Made by a program: the position numbers and the translations under genes. A DNA stretch of 64,000 nucleotides from Amycolatopsis sp. NBRC 101858 (GTDB lineage: Bacteria > Actinomycetota > Actinomycetes > Mycobacteriales > Pseudonocardiaceae). Shown piece after piece: positions 26,514 to 34,667 of the stretch. The stretch is from assembly GCF_030269325.1 (NCBI RefSeq), contig NZ_BSTD01000002.1, forward strand, positions 186,001-250,000, given 5' to 3'. Numbering within the stretch: position 1 is the stretch's first letter; each line of letters begins with the position of its first letter. The notes under the pieces are model-generated. The model had not been told where the DNA came from. It did not search any database and worked only from the letters and a program-made list of their open reading frames with translations.

Positions 26514-26557
26514 GGGACACCTCGGGAGGGAGAGGAACGCGATGATCTCCGACCAGG

Positions 26558-26580
26558 ATACAGGTTTTGGTATGCAAAAT
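26558..26580. promoter_or_regulatory. GntR-type half-sites near the gntR promoter
   Basis: ATAC at 26558-26561 and GTATGCAAAATC starting at 26570 form a spaced variant of the motif seen at 26654 and 19014. It lies about 45 bp upstream of the gntR start and would suit autoregulation. Confidence 0.5.
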
Positions 26581-26653
26581 CCCAGAACTCACCCTGTCGG
26601 GAGTTTCACGCGGTCTCCGGCCGGCAAACTCTGGCCTCGATCGAGGATCCAGG

Positions 26654-26668
26654 ATACTGTATGCAATC
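26654..26668. promoter_or_regulatory. GntR-type operator upstream of the reductase/formate dehydrogenase operon
   Basis: ATAC-T-GTATGCAATC at 26654-26668 contains a perfect ATAC-N-GTAT dyad and lies 30 bp before the ATG of the ketopantoate-reductase-like gene. It matches the 19014 site at 14 of 15 positions. Confidence 0.65.
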
Positions 26669-26697
26669 ACGTGCTGGACCGAAGTGGGAGGCACATC

Positions 26698-27693
26698 ATG
26701 AAGGTGGCTGTTCTCGGGGCCGGGGCGATCGGCGCCTACGTCGGAGCCGCACTGCACCGCGGCGGGACCGAAGTGCACCTGATCGCCCGGCGGGCCCACC
26801 TCGCCGCGATGCGCGAGCACGGCGTCCGCGTGCTCAGCCCGCGCGGCGACTTCACCGCGCACCCGCACGTCACGGACGACCCGGCCGAAGTGGGCCCGGT
26901 CGACTTCGTCTTCCTGGGCCTCAAGGCCAACTCCTACGCCTCGTGCGCGCCGCTCCTCGCCCCGTTGCTGGGCCCGGACACCGCGATCGTGGCCGCGCAG
27001 AACGGCATCCCGTGGTGGTACTTCCACGGCCTGGCCGGACATCCGCTCGAAGGGCACCGCGTCGAGACCGTCGACCCGGGCGGCTCGGTGACCGCCGTGC
27101 TCGAGCTGCGACGCGCGATCGGCTGCGTCGTCTACTGCTCCACGGTCATCGAAGAACCGGGCGTGATCCGGCACCTCGAAGGCACCCGGTTCTCCCTCGG
27201 CGAGCCGGACGGCGAGATCTCCGCGCGGTGCAAGGTGCTCAGCGCGGCGATGATCGCCGGCGGGCTCAAGGCGCCGGTCGAACCCGACCTGCGCAACGAC
27301 ATCTGGGTCAAGCTGATGGGCAACGTCGCCTTCAACCCGCTCTCGGCGCTGACCCGGGCGACCATGGCGCAGATGTGCGAGCACGACGACACGCGCGCGC
27401 TCGTGGCCACGATGATGACCGAAGCCCTCACGATCGCCCGCGCGGCCGGCAGCGACCCGGGCGTCTCGGTCGAGAAGCGGATCGACGGCGCCTGGCGCGT
27501 CGGCCACCACAAGACGTCGATGCTGCAGGACCTCGAAGCGGGCAAGCCCCTCGAGATCGACGCGATCATCGGCGCGGTCGTGGAGCTGGCCGGCCTCACC
27601 GGCGTGCCCGCCCCGGCGCTGCGGCACGTCCACGCCGCCATCTCGCTGCTCGACCACACCAGCAACCCGCCCGTCCCGGTCGGGGCGCACTGA
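26698..27693 (+). CDS. Ketopantoate-reductase-like enzyme, candidate oxalyl-CoA reductase
   Basis: 331 residues. The N-terminal NAD(P)-binding fold VAVLGAGAIGAYVGAAL is followed by the 6-phosphogluconate-dehydrogenase-like domain with KLMGNVAFNPLSALT and a Lys in the catalytic region. By family it is ApbA/PanE. In Methylobacterium extorquens a PanE-like protein (PanE2) reduces oxalyl-CoA to glyoxylate for oxalate assimilation. Here the gene sits among oxalate genes, heads the formate dehydrogenase operon and has a GntR motif in front, so the same role is likely. Pantoate synthesis is the alternative. ATG with GGGAGG upstream. Confidence 0.8.
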   Translation: MKVAVLGAGAIGAYVGAALHRGGTEVHLIARRAHLAAMREHGVRVLSPRGDFTAHPHVTDDPAEVGPVDFVFLGLKANSYASCAPLLAPLLGPDTAIVAAQNGIPWWYFHGLAGHPLEGHRVETVDPGGSVTAVLELRRAIGCVVYCSTVIEEPGVIRHLEGTRFSLGEPDGEISARCKVLSAAMIAGGLKAPVEPDLRNDIWVKLMGNVAFNPLSALTRATMAQMCEHDDTRALVATMMTEALTIARAAGSDPGVSVEKRIDGAWRVGHHKTSMLQDLEAGKPLEIDAIIGAVVELAGLTGVPAPALRHVHAAISLLDHTSNPPVPVGAH

Positions 27694-27706
27694 ACCGGAG
27701 GTGCCC

Positions 27707-29626
27707 GTGAAGCGCAGGAAGACCGAGCCGTACGTCCGGCTCACCCAGCCGCTGGTGCGCGACTCCGGCGTGCTGCGGCCGGCGACCTGGGACGAAGCCC
27801 TCGACCGGGCCGCCGCCGGGATCCGCCGGACCCTCGACAGCAAGGGCCCCGAGGCGTTCGGGATGTTCTCGTGCGCCCGGGCGACCAACGAGATGAACTT
27901 CGTCGCGCAGAAGTTCACCCGCGCGGTGATCGGCACGAACAACGTCGACTCGTGCAACCGCACCTGTCACGCGCCGAGCGTCGCCGGGCTGGCGCGGGTC
28001 TTCGACAGCGGCGGCGGGACGTCGTCCTACCAGGAGATCGAGGACGCCGACGTCATCGTGATCTGGGGCGGCAACCCGCGTGAGGCGCACCCGATCTTCT
28101 TCCACCACGTGCTCAAGGCCGTCCACCGGGGAGCGAAGCTCTTCGTCGTCGACCCGCGCCGGACCAGTACCGGGAGCTGGGCGCACCGGCAGCTGCAGCT
28201 CGAGGTCGGCACCGACATCCCGCTGGCCCACGCCATCGCGCGCGAGATCATCCACTCCGGACTGGCGAACACCACGTTCATCGAGCGCGCCACCGAGGGG
28301 TTCGCCGAGTTCGCCGCGTCGGTCGAGCCGTGGACCCTGGAGGTGGCGGAGAAGACCACCGGCGTCCCGGCCGAGCTGATCAAGGAGCTCGCGCACACCT
28401 ACGCCCGCGCCGACCGCGGGCAGCTGTCGTGGACCCTCGGCATCACCGAGCACCACAACGGCACCGACAACGTCCTCTCGCTGATCAACCTCGCGCTGCT
28501 GGCCGGTCAGGTCGGCCGCTACGGCGCCGGGCTGAACCCGCTGCGCGGGCAGAACAACGTCCAGGGCGGGGGCGACATGGGCGCCATCCCGGACCGCATG
28601 CCGGGCTTCCAGGACGTCCTCGATGCCGACGTGCGGGCGAAGTTCGACACCGCGTGGGGCTCGTCGATCCCGCCGCACAAGGGCCTCAACCTCACCCAGA
28701 TGCTCGACGCGATGGAACGCGGCGACCTGACCTGCGTGTACATCATCGGCGAGAACCCGATCCAGTCCGAAGCGGACTGCGAGCACACGATCAAGCGGCT
28801 TTCCACCGTGGACCACCTGATCGTGCAGGACATCTTCCTCACCAAGACCGCGCAGCTGGCCGACGTCGTGCTGCCGGCGTCGGCGGCCTGGTGCGAGAGC
28901 GACGGCACCTTCACCAACTCCGAACGCCGGGTCCAGCGCGTCCGCAAGGCCCTCGAACCGCCGGTGGGCGCACGCGACGACATCGAGCTGCTGTCCGAGC
29001 TGGCCCGCCGGCTCGGCCACGACTGGCGCTACACCGGCGGCGAGGAGGTCTGGGACGAGCTGCGCTCGCTGTCGCCGATGCACGCCGGGATGTCCTACGC
29101 GCGCTTGGAAGAGCTCGGCGGCATCCAGTGGCCGTGCTACTCCGAAGACACCCTCGAACCGACGTTCCTGCACGGCCGGCTGTGGGCCGACGACCCCGCC
29201 GAGCGCGGCCGCCCGGCGCCGTTCACCGTGCTCGAGCACAGCCCGCCGGTCGACCTGCTGACCGAGGAGTTCCCGATCCGGCTCACCACCGGGCGGCGGC
29301 TGGATTCCTACAACACGGGCGTCCAGTCGGGCGGGTTCTCGTCGCCGATGCGGCAGGGCGAGACCCTCGACCTCTGCCCGGAGGACGCGCGTTCGCTGGG
29401 CGTCGAACCCGACGAGCTGGTCCGGATCTCGTCGCGGCGCGGGGAGATCGTCGCGCCGGTCCGGCTCGACACCGGGCTGAAGCCGGGGCTGGCGTTCATG
29501 ACCTTCCACTTCCCGGACGAGGTGGACGTCAACATCATCACCATCGAGGCGACCTGCCCGATCGCCGGGACCGCCGAGTACAAGGCCGCGGCCATCCGCG
29601 TCGAGAAGCTGCCGGTGGAGGTCTGA
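27707..29626 (+). CDS. Formate dehydrogenase molybdenum domain, lacking its N-terminal Fe-S domain
   Basis: 639 residues. Starts abruptly at RLTQPLVRDSGVLRPATWDEAL, the point in FdhA/FdsA that follows the [4Fe-4S] domain. The molybdenum ligand is a cysteine: SCNRTCHAPSVAGL with Cys87 at the position of selenocysteine in E. coli FdhF. Further signatures are WGGNPREAHPI, VDPRRTSTG, NPLRGQNNVQGGGDMG and the C-terminal cofactor domain with TTGRRLDSYNTGVQS. The missing Fe-S segment is encoded separately at 31367-32224. GTG 27707 follows GGAGG; GTG 27701 is possible. Oxidises formate to CO2. Confidence 0.9.
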   Translation: MKRRKTEPYVRLTQPLVRDSGVLRPATWDEALDRAAAGIRRTLDSKGPEAFGMFSCARATNEMNFVAQKFTRAVIGTNNVDSCNRTCHAPSVAGLARVFDSGGGTSSYQEIEDADVIVIWGGNPREAHPIFFHHVLKAVHRGAKLFVVDPRRTSTGSWAHRQLQLEVGTDIPLAHAIAREIIHSGLANTTFIERATEGFAEFAASVEPWTLEVAEKTTGVPAELIKELAHTYARADRGQLSWTLGITEHHNGTDNVLSLINLALLAGQVGRYGAGLNPLRGQNNVQGGGDMGAIPDRMPGFQDVLDADVRAKFDTAWGSSIPPHKGLNLTQMLDAMERGDLTCVYIIGENPIQSEADCEHTIKRLSTVDHLIVQDIFLTKTAQLADVVLPASAAWCESDGTFTNSERRVQRVRKALEPPVGARDDIELLSELARRLGHDWRYTGGEEVWDELRSLSPMHAGMSYARLEELGGIQWPCYSEDTLEPTFLHGRLWADDPAERGRPAPFTVLEHSPPVDLLTEEFPIRLTTGRRLDSYNTGVQSGGFSSPMRQGETLDLCPEDARSLGVEPDELVRISSRRGEIVAPVRLDTGLKPGLAFMTFHFPDEVDVNIITIEATCPIAGTAEYKAAAIRVEKLPVEV

Positions 29627-29627
29627 G

Positions 29628-31370
29628 GTGGACCTCAAGCTCCTCGACGCCGTCGCGACCCGCGAAGAACGGGACGCCGTCGCCGGGTTCGCCGGTGGCG
29701 GCCGCGACCGGCTGCTGCCCGCCCTGCACGCGGTCAACGACCGGGTCGGCTGGATCAGCCAGGGCGCGCTCAACCTCATCTGCGAGACGCTGCACGTGCC
29801 GCCCGCGGACGCGTACGGCGTGGCGAGCTTCTACTCGCTGTTCGCGCTGGAGGAGCGGCCGGAGCGGGTGGTGCACGTGTGCACCGACCTGGCCTGCCGG
29901 CTCAAGGGCGCGGACACCGTGTGCGACGTCCTCACCGAGCACGTCGGCGCCGCGGGGAAGGCGCGCGCCGGGGTCACGTGGCTGCGCAGCCCGTGCCTCG
30001 GCGTCTGCGAACGAGCCCCCGCGGCGCTGACGTTCCAAGCCGGCGACCCGGCCACCACCGAGCTGCTCGCCCCGGCGACCGGCGCTTCGGCCGTGCTGGC
30101 CGCGCAGCGGGAGCCCGCGGGCGAGGGCTCGCCGCCGGTGATCCACCAGCGGGACGGCCTGCGGCTGCTGCGCCGGGTCGGCGTGGTCGATCCGTCCAGT
30201 TTGGACGACTACCGGGCGGCCGGCGGCTATGCGGCGCTGCGCAACGCGCTGCGGATGGGCGAGGCCGCGGTGATCCGCGAGGTCACCGACTCGGGGCTGC
30301 TCGGCCGCGGCGGGGCGGCGTTCCCGACCGGGCGAAAGTGGGCCGCGACGGCCGCCCAGCCCACCGGGCCGCACTACCTCGTGTGCAACGCCGACGAGAG
30401 CGAGCCCGGCACGTTCAAGGACCGGGTGCTGCTCGAAGGCGACCCGTTCGCACTGGTGGAGTCGATGACGATCGCCGCGTTCGCGATCGGTGCCCGGCAG
30501 GGGTACGTCTACCTGCGGGGCGAGTACCCGCGGGCGCTGCGGTTGCTGCGCAACGCCCTGGAGGTCTGCCGGGAACGCGGGTTCCTCGGCGTGGACATCA
30601 TGGGACACGAGGGATTCTCGTTCGACATCGAGATCCGCCGCGGCGCGGGCGCCTACATCTGTGGCGAGGAGACCGCGATCTTCAACTCGATCGAGGGCTT
30701 CCGCGGCGAACCCCGCACGAAACCGCCGTTCCCGGTCGAACAGGGATTGTTCGGCAAGCCGACCGTGGTCAACAACGTCGAGACGCTGGTGAACGTGCCG
30801 CTGATCCTGACCGAGGGCGCGGCCGCGTACCGTTCCCTCGGCACGGAGGCCTCGGCCGGGCCGAAGCTGTTTTGCCTGTCCGGGAACGTCGAACGTCCCG
30901 GCGTCTACGAGGTGCCCTTCGGCACGACGCTGCGATCGCTGCTCACCCTGGCCGGGGGAGTGCCCGAGGGCCGGTCGCTGCGCGCGATCCTGCTCGGTGG
31001 CGCGGCGGGTGGGTTCGTCCGGCCGGACGAGCTGGACCTGCCGCTCACGTTCGAGGACGCGCGGGCGGCGAAGACGACGCTGGGGTCCGGTGTCGTGCTG
31101 GTGCTCGACGACCTGGCCGACCTCGGCGGGTTCCTGCTGCGGATCGCGGAGTTCTTCCGCGACGAGTCGTGCGGCCAGTGCGTCCCGTGCCGGATCGGGA
31201 CCGTGCGGCAGGAGGAAGCGATCAAGCGCGTGCTCGCGGCCGGGGCGGACGAGCGGCCGCTGCTGCGCGAAGTCGGGCAGGTGATGCGGGACTCGTCGAT
31301 CTGCGGGCTCGGCCAGACCGCGTGGAACGCCATCGAGTCCGCCATCGACCGGCTGGGAGCACTGCAATGA
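29628..31370 (+). CDS. NuoE-NuoF fusion, NADH-linked subunit of formate dehydrogenase
   Basis: 580 residues. The NuoE/FdsG-like part (1-150) binds a [2Fe-2S] with Cys85, Cys90, Cys123 and Cys127. The NuoF/FdsB-like part follows with the FMN/NADH site (GRGGAAFPTGRKW, CNADESEPGTFKDR, GAGAYICGEETA) and a C-terminal [4Fe-4S] motif ESCGQCVPCR with a later SICGLG cysteine. It passes electrons from the molybdenum chain to NAD. The start GTG is one base after the previous stop, and the stop overlaps the next ATG. FdsG and FdsB are usually separate proteins, so the fusion is notable. Confidence 0.92.
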   Translation: MDLKLLDAVATREERDAVAGFAGGGRDRLLPALHAVNDRVGWISQGALNLICETLHVPPADAYGVASFYSLFALEERPERVVHVCTDLACRLKGADTVCDVLTEHVGAAGKARAGVTWLRSPCLGVCERAPAALTFQAGDPATTELLAPATGASAVLAAQREPAGEGSPPVIHQRDGLRLLRRVGVVDPSSLDDYRAAGGYAALRNALRMGEAAVIREVTDSGLLGRGGAAFPTGRKWAATAAQPTGPHYLVCNADESEPGTFKDRVLLEGDPFALVESMTIAAFAIGARQGYVYLRGEYPRALRLLRNALEVCRERGFLGVDIMGHEGFSFDIEIRRGAGAYICGEETAIFNSIEGFRGEPRTKPPFPVEQGLFGKPTVVNNVETLVNVPLILTEGAAAYRSLGTEASAGPKLFCLSGNVERPGVYEVPFGTTLRSLLTLAGGVPEGRSLRAILLGGAAGGFVRPDELDLPLTFEDARAAKTTLGSGVVLVLDDLADLGGFLLRIAEFFRDESCGQCVPCRIGTVRQEEAIKRVLAAGADERPLLREVGQVMRDSSICGLGQTAWNAIESAIDRLGALQ

Positions 31371-32224
31371 CCATTGTGGACATCGGGATCCCGCGGCGGC
31401 TGGTCGAGTTCACCGTGGACGGTGAAAGCGTCCGCGTACCGGAAGGCTCGACGATCCTCGACGCGTGCACGGCGGCGGGCAAGGAGATCCCGACGTTGTG
31501 CTACGGCGACACCCTGGAGCCGGCGAACGCCTGCCGCGTCTGCATGGTGGAGGTCGAGGGCTCGCGGACGCTGGTGCCGTCGTGCTCGCGCAAGGCCGAG
31601 CCGGGCATGGTGGTGCACACGGACTCGGCGCGGACGCGGACCAGCCGCAAGGTGGTCCTGGAGCTGCTGGCGTCGGCGACGGACCTGTCGACGACCCCGG
31701 ACGTCGGCCGCTGGATGGCCGAAGCCGGCGCGGATCCGGACCGCTTCGGCCCGGACGCGGCGACGGTGGCACAACCGGCCTTGGTGGACAACGAACTCTA
31801 CGTCCGGGACTACGCGAAGTGCATCCTCTGCTACAAGTGCGTCGACGCGTGCGGCGACCAGTGGCAGAACTCGTTCGCGATCAGCGTGGCGGGCCGCGGG
31901 TTCGACGCGCGGATCTCGACGGAGTTCTCGAACCCCTTGCCCGACAGCGCCTGCGTGTACTGCGGCAACTGCGTCGAGGTCTGCCCGACCGGGGCGCTCA
32001 GCTTCAAGCGCGAGTACGACAAGCGCGAGGACGGCACCTGGGACGAGTCCCGCCAGACGGCGACGACGACCGTGTGCACGTTCTGCGGGGTGGGCTGCAA
32101 CTTGACACTGCACGTCCAGGACAACGAGATCGTCAAGGTGACCTCACCGCACGAAAGCTCGGTGACGCACGGGAACCTCTGCATCAAGGGCCGCTTCGGC
32201 TGGCAGCACGTCCAGAACCGCTAG
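31367..32224 (+). CDS. Fe-S subunit of formate dehydrogenase (N-terminal half of FdsA-type chain)
   Basis: 285 residues. A ferredoxin-like [2Fe-2S] domain (Cys45, 56, 59, 73), two [4Fe-4S] clusters (Cys152/155/158/162 and 196/199/202/206), then the molybdopterin-enzyme [4Fe-4S] motif with Cys237, 240, 244 and 272 (VCTFCGVGCNL, GNLCIKGRFGWQHVQNR), where it stops. This end corresponds exactly to the missing beginning of the 27707 protein, so together they equal one FdsA. ATGA overlap with the NuoEF fusion. Cytoplasmic electron-transfer subunit. Confidence 0.9.
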   Translation: MTIVDIGIPRRLVEFTVDGESVRVPEGSTILDACTAAGKEIPTLCYGDTLEPANACRVCMVEVEGSRTLVPSCSRKAEPGMVVHTDSARTRTSRKVVLELLASATDLSTTPDVGRWMAEAGADPDRFGPDAATVAQPALVDNELYVRDYAKCILCYKCVDACGDQWQNSFAISVAGRGFDARISTEFSNPLPDSACVYCGNCVEVCPTGALSFKREYDKREDGTWDESRQTATTTVCTFCGVGCNLTLHVQDNEIVKVTSPHESSVTHGNLCIKGRFGWQHVQNR

Positions 32225-32829
32225 GTCCACGCCGGGAGCACGCGGCGGAGGGGTCGGGTCGTCTTTGATGGCCTCTCGCCGGCGCAGGGCAGCGGCAGTC
32301 TGCGTTCGTCCCGCCGCTCGGCGGTCTGCACGCCTTGGCGGCGGACGGCCGGGTCGGTGCCGGCGAGCAGCTGTTCGAGGAGCGCGCGCGTCGCCGTTCG
32401 CCGTACCGAGGTGGTAGGCGGCAATGCCGCGAGTTCGCGGCTCGGCGGGGCCACCCCGTAAATGCGGAGCCTGGTCGACCGGGTCGGCCGCGGCAGCAGC
32501 GAAGGCGCGGGTGGCCGCCGGGCTGATTTCGCGCAGCAGCGTGACCGATCGGGCCGCCGAGGCGACGGGTCTTCGGCGAGGATCGCGAGCAGGGTGCCTT
32601 CGCCGCCGGGCAGCTTCTCGCCGAAGTCCACCACGTCGCACCCGGCGAGCAGCTCGGCGAGCCAGCGCTCGTACCAAGCGAGAAAGTCCTTGTCCTCCAG
32701 CACGTATGGGGCGGGGAAGCCGTCGAGGTCGACGTTCACCAGCCGGCCCCGTCCGGGGCCGGACACGACGAGGTGCGTGAAGGCGGTGCAGCCGTGATGG
32801 ACGACGGCGAGGATGCCGTGTCCGGCCAT
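32225..32829 (-). pseudogene. Decayed SMI1/KNR4-like protein gene
   Basis: The first about 90 residues from ATG 32829 look like the C-terminal half of SMI1/KNR4 proteins (VVHHGCTAFTHLVVSGPGRGRLVNVD, then FLAWYERWLAELLAG). After LLAILAEDP the reading leaves protein-like composition, while a second minus-strand frame reads VASAARSVTLLREISPAATRAFAAAA, and the first frame resumes with ALLEQLLAGTDPAVRRQGVQTAE. At least two frameshifts and a lost N-terminus are needed to explain this. SMI1/KNR4 proteins are often immunity proteins of toxin systems; no toxin gene is seen here. Confidence 0.65.
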
Positions 32830-32969
32830 GTCGGTGCTCCCTGTCGTCCTCGACCAGGTTGGCGACGGCGGCCGGTCGCTGTCGCGGGTGACCGTTGACC
32901 GCGGCGCAGGTCAGCAGCTATTCTCGATATGCGAAAGAAAAATTCCGGATAGTGAAATTCGAGGTCGCG

Positions 32970-33782
32970 ATGCCAGACGAGGGGCACTCCCTGCCGTACG
33001 CCGCCAACCTGTCGATCCTGTTCAAGGAGGTGCCGCTGCTCGAGCGCGCGGCCGCCGCGCGGGAGGCCGGGTTCACCGACGTCGAGTACTGGTGGCCGTT
33101 CGACTCCGCCGTCCCCGCGCGCGACGAGGTGGATGCCTTCGTGCGGAGCCTGGACGGCGTCCGGCTGCGCGGGCTGAACTTCTTCGCCGGCGACATGGCG
33201 GCGGGGGAGCGGGGTCTCGTGTCGTGGATCGGCCGCGAGGCCGAGTTCGCCGACAGCCTCGGCGTCGCGCTCGGGATCGCCGAACGCACCGGCTGCCGCA
33301 GCTTCAACGCGCTCTACGGCAACCGGCTCGACGGCGAAGAACCGGCCAAGCAGGACGACCTGGCGCTGGTCCACCTCGCGACGGCCGCCGAGGCCGCTGC
33401 GAAGATCGGCGCGCAGCTGGTCCTCGAACCGCTCTCCGGCGCGGACCGCTATCCGCTCAAGACCGCCGCGGACGCCGTGGCCGTGCTCGACGACCTCGGG
33501 CGCGGCAACGTGCGGCTGCTGGCCGACCTGTACCACCTGGCAGTCAACGGCGACGACCTGGACGCACTGGCGACGACCCACCTCGCCCGGATCGGGCACG
33601 TGCAGATCGCCGACGCACCCGGGCGCCACCAGCCCGGCACCGGCTCGCTGGACCTCGGCGGGCGCCTCGCGAAGCTGCAGGACGCGGGTTACGACGGGTT
33701 CGTCGGGATCGAGTACGTCCCGGAGCCCGACACCGTCACGTCGCTGGCCTGGCTGCCGAAAACCCGAAGGGGACGAGCATGA
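32970..33782 (+). CDS. hyi: Hydroxypyruvate isomerase
   Basis: 270 residues, TIM-barrel sugar-isomerase fold. NLSILFKEVPLLERAAAAREAGFTDVEYWWPF at the start, Glu in VLEPLSGAD, DLYHLAVNGDD, GHVQIADAPGRHQPGTG and the terminal GFVGIEYVPE fit Hyi/OtnI, which interconverts hydroxypyruvate and tartronate semialdehyde. ATG 32970 with GAGG is chosen; GTG 32952 is possible. The upstream region (32920-32965) is unusually AT-rich and likely holds the promoter of the hyi-glxR-gcl operon. ATGA overlap with glxR. Confidence 0.92.
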   Translation: MPDEGHSLPYAANLSILFKEVPLLERAAAAREAGFTDVEYWWPFDSAVPARDEVDAFVRSLDGVRLRGLNFFAGDMAAGERGLVSWIGREAEFADSLGVALGIAERTGCRSFNALYGNRLDGEEPAKQDDLALVHLATAAEAAAKIGAQLVLEPLSGADRYPLKTAADAVAVLDDLGRGNVRLLADLYHLAVNGDDLDALATTHLARIGHVQIADAPGRHQPGTGSLDLGGRLAKLQDAGYDGFVGIEYVPEPDTVTSLAWLPKTRRGRA

Positions 33783-34666
33783 AACTGGGATTCATCGGAC
33801 TCGGCGTGATGGGTGCCCCGATGGCTGCGCACCTGGTCGCGGCTGGGCGCAACGTCAGCGGCTACGACGTCAACGCCGCGGCCGGCGAGAAGCTGGCGGC
33901 CGCCGGCGGGCGGGCCGCGACGAGCGTCGCGGACGCCGTGGCCGGGGCCGACGTCGTGGTCACGATGCTGCCGAACCACCCGCAGGTCGAGGAGGTCGTG
34001 CTGGCCTCGGGTGGGGTGCTGGACGCCGCGGAGCCGGGCACGCTGCTGATCGACATGAGCACCATCCGCCCCGAGACGTCGATCGCGGTCGCGGAAGCCG
34101 CGCGGGACAAGAAGATCCGCGTCCTCGACGCTCCCGTGTCCGGTGGGCAGGCCGGTGCCGAGCAGGCGTCGCTGTCGATCATGGTCGGCGGCGCCGAGGA
34201 GGACTTCGAGGCCGGGAAGCCGGTGCTGGAAGCGCTCGGCAAGACCATCGTGCACGTCGGCCCGCACGGCGCGGGCCAGGTCGTGAAGGCGGCCAACCAG
34301 CTCGTCGTGGGCGGCATCTACGGCCTGGTCGCCGAGGCGATCGTACTGCTCGAAGCGTCCGGTGTGGACGCCGCCACCGGCCTCGACGTGCTCGCCGGGG
34401 GACTGGCCGGCAGCCGGATCCTCGAGCTCAAGCGCAAGTCCATGGTGGACCGCCAGTTCGCGCCCGGGTTCCGGATCGACCTGCACCACAAGGACATGGG
34501 GATCGCGCTGGCCGCCGCCCGGCAGGCCGACGTCGCGCTCCCGCTCACCGGGCTGGTCGCCCAGCTCGTCGCCGCCGGCCGCGCCATGGGCCACGGCTCC
34601 CTGGACCACTCGGCCTTGCTGAAGGTCGTCGAACAGTTGTCGGGCCGCGTCCCGGCGGAGGTGTGA
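33779..34666 (+). CDS. glxR: Tartronate semialdehyde reductase
   Basis: 295 residues, beta-hydroxyacid dehydrogenase family. NAD(P) motif LGFIGLGVMGAPMAAHL, substrate motif DAPVSGGQAGA, catalytic Lys in VVKAANQLVVGG and KDMGIAL near the C-terminus. Reduces tartronate semialdehyde to D-glycerate. ATGA overlap with hyi, and gcl begins 2 bp after its stop. The order hyi-glxR-gcl makes the glyoxylate-to-glycerate route complete with the kinase at 42.6 kb. Confidence 0.93.
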   Translation: MKLGFIGLGVMGAPMAAHLVAAGRNVSGYDVNAAAGEKLAAAGGRAATSVADAVAGADVVVTMLPNHPQVEEVVLASGGVLDAAEPGTLLIDMSTIRPETSIAVAEAARDKKIRVLDAPVSGGQAGAEQASLSIMVGGAEEDFEAGKPVLEALGKTIVHVGPHGAGQVVKAANQLVVGGIYGLVAEAIVLLEASGVDAATGLDVLAGGLAGSRILELKRKSMVDRQFAPGFRIDLHHKDMGIALAAARQADVALPLTGLVAQLVAAGRAMGHGSLDHSALLKVVEQLSGRVPAEV

Positions 34667-34667
34667 C

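Noticed and set aside
32144..32677. Minus-strand open frame overlapping the SMI1/KNR4 remnant
   Set aside because: Only a middle part looks protein-like. It is better explained as one frame of the decayed gene than as a separate gene.
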